NCBI GenBank assembly: GCA_045578465.1
Contig: JAZNKJ010000054.1
Location: 1-7,100, forward strand
Length of the DNA stretch: 7,100 nt
Origin: SIG454 sp045578465
GTDB lineage: Bacteria > Bacillota > Clostridia > Monoglobales > Monoglobaceae
Reading direction: 5' to 3'
Part shown: in pieces, positions 6,716 through 7,100 of the stretch
Layout of the letters: each line of letters starts with the position of its first letter
Numbering within the stretch: position 1 is the first letter of the stretch
Program-made: the position numbers and the translations under genes
Notes under the pieces: model-generated
What the model was told of the DNA's origin: nothing
Databases searched by the model: none
The model's input: only the letters and a program-made list of their open reading frames with translations

Positions 6716-6747
6716 AAAAAATGCAGTAAGGAAAATCCTTACTGCAT
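6716..6747 (-). terminator. Intrinsic terminator of the phosphofructokinase gene
   Basis: A perfect inverted repeat with 11-base arms (ATGCAGTAAGG at 6721-6731 and its complement at 6737-6747) surrounds a 5-base loop. On the minus strand the hairpin runs straight into six T residues (6721-6716, the first of which pairs in the stem). It starts five bases after the phosphofructokinase stop codon. A stable stem followed by a U-tract is the classic Rho-independent terminator. The plus strand has only a short mixed A/T run after the stem, so the element works in the minus direction. Confidence 0.92.
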
Positions 6748-6752
6748 CAAAA

Positions 6753-7100
6753 TTATTCGCCAAATGAAACTCCGATTGCTCTTGCAATGTTAACAAGTTC
6801 GCCGTTTGGATCAACCGCTTTGTTGCAACCGATAACATTTTCCAAAGATTCATAAGACATTTCGTTACCTTTAAGTGTAACCATATTGCCGAATTTGCCT
6901 TCCATAAGAAGCTCAACTGCTGTTGAACCGTATCTTGTAGAAAGTATTCTGTCATTTGCAGTTGTTGTTCCGCCACGCTGAACATGACCTAAGATAGTCG
7001 CTCTTGCTTCAAGACCAACAAGTTCTTCAAGCTGCTCTGCAACACGGGCTCCGATACCACCAAGTCTTATTGAAGTCGGAGGCCAAGCGGTCTTAGGAAG
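6753..7100 (-). CDS. pfkA: 6-phosphofructokinase, C-terminal 115 residues (5' end beyond the window)
   Basis: This is the end of a 6-phosphofructokinase, the cytoplasmic glycolytic enzyme that phosphorylates fructose 6-phosphate to fructose 1,6-bisphosphate. Reading from the right edge, the visible 115 residues contain EARATILGHVQRGG at about 31-44. This matches the family signature and carries the equivalents of Arg243, His249 and Arg252 of the Geobacillus enzyme, which bind the sugar phosphate. TTTANDRILSTRYG follows, where family members usually have a [ST]PTAFDR-like sequence. The frame closes with TAA at 6753-6755, straight before a terminator hairpin. The residues that separate ATP-dependent from pyrophosphate-dependent enzymes lie in the missing N-terminal part. 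The TLKGNE stretch near 76-81 recalls the mixed-substrate group, so the phosphoryl donor is undecided. A frame of similar length ending at 6704 in another register is a shadow of this gene. Confidence 0.93.
   Translation of the reverse strand, partial: LPKTAWPPTSIRLGGIGARVAEQLEELVGLEARATILGHVQRGGTTTANDRILSTRYGSTAVELLMEGKFGNMVTLKGNEMSYESLENVIGCNKAVDPNGELVNIARAIGVSFGE

Noticed and set aside
6704..6985. A 93-residue minus-strand open frame starting MFSVAEQQ
   Set aside because: It overlaps the phosphofructokinase end in another register, and its codons encode low-complexity Gln/Leu-rich sequence. The phosphofructokinase frame carries a clear family signature through the same bases.

Overview
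The window reads as a stretch of chromosome from a low-GC Firmicute, most likely an anaerobic Clostridia-type bacterium. The grounds are AT-rich intergenic DNA, strong AGGAGG-like ribosome binding sites, consensus SigA-type promoters, a T-box leader (a mostly Firmicute regulatory RNA), an S-layer-homology (SLH) surface protein, and a MacB-type ABC exporter split into separate ATPase and permease genes. This placement is inference. No 16S rRNA or other phylogenetic marker is present.

Every gene I can support lies on the minus strand, so transcription runs from high to low coordinates. In that order: (1) the C-terminal third of a 6-phosphofructokinase, entering from the right edge and ending at 6753, followed by two successive hairpins (6716-6747 and 6673-6705) that look like tandem intrinsic terminators; (2) a tight four-gene operon made of a membrane-fusion/adaptor protein (6605-4962), an ABC ATPase (4944-4210), a MacB/FtsX-type permease (4176-2998, TTG start) and an SLH-domain protein (2982-1084), with gaps of only 17, 33 and 15 bases; (3) a 178-base AT-rich spacer that carries a promoter; (4) a single purC gene (905-222); (5) a perfect-consensus promoter (TTGACA, 17 bases, TATAAT) and the first ~158 nt of a T-box leader whose Specifier loop most likely displays GUA (Val). 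The leader runs off the left edge towards a gene that is not visible, plausibly valS.

The four-gene operon is the accessory part of the window. The ATPase powers the permease, whose extracytoplasmic domain should contact the adaptor. The adaptor is unusually long, with two successive lipoyl-type barrel regions and a Met/Gly-rich tail. No outer-membrane TolC-type gene is present, as expected in a monoderm. Instead the last gene encodes a secreted protein with three SLH repeats, which would bind the cell-wall polymer. I suggest that this protein is either a wall-anchored partner of the exporter or linked to its cargo. That is inference.

The remainder is housekeeping: glycolysis, purine synthesis and probably a T-box-controlled aminoacyl-tRNA synthetase. 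The plus-strand open frames are antisense shadows of these genes. I see no CRISPR array, tRNA or rRNA gene, insertion sequence or phage gene.
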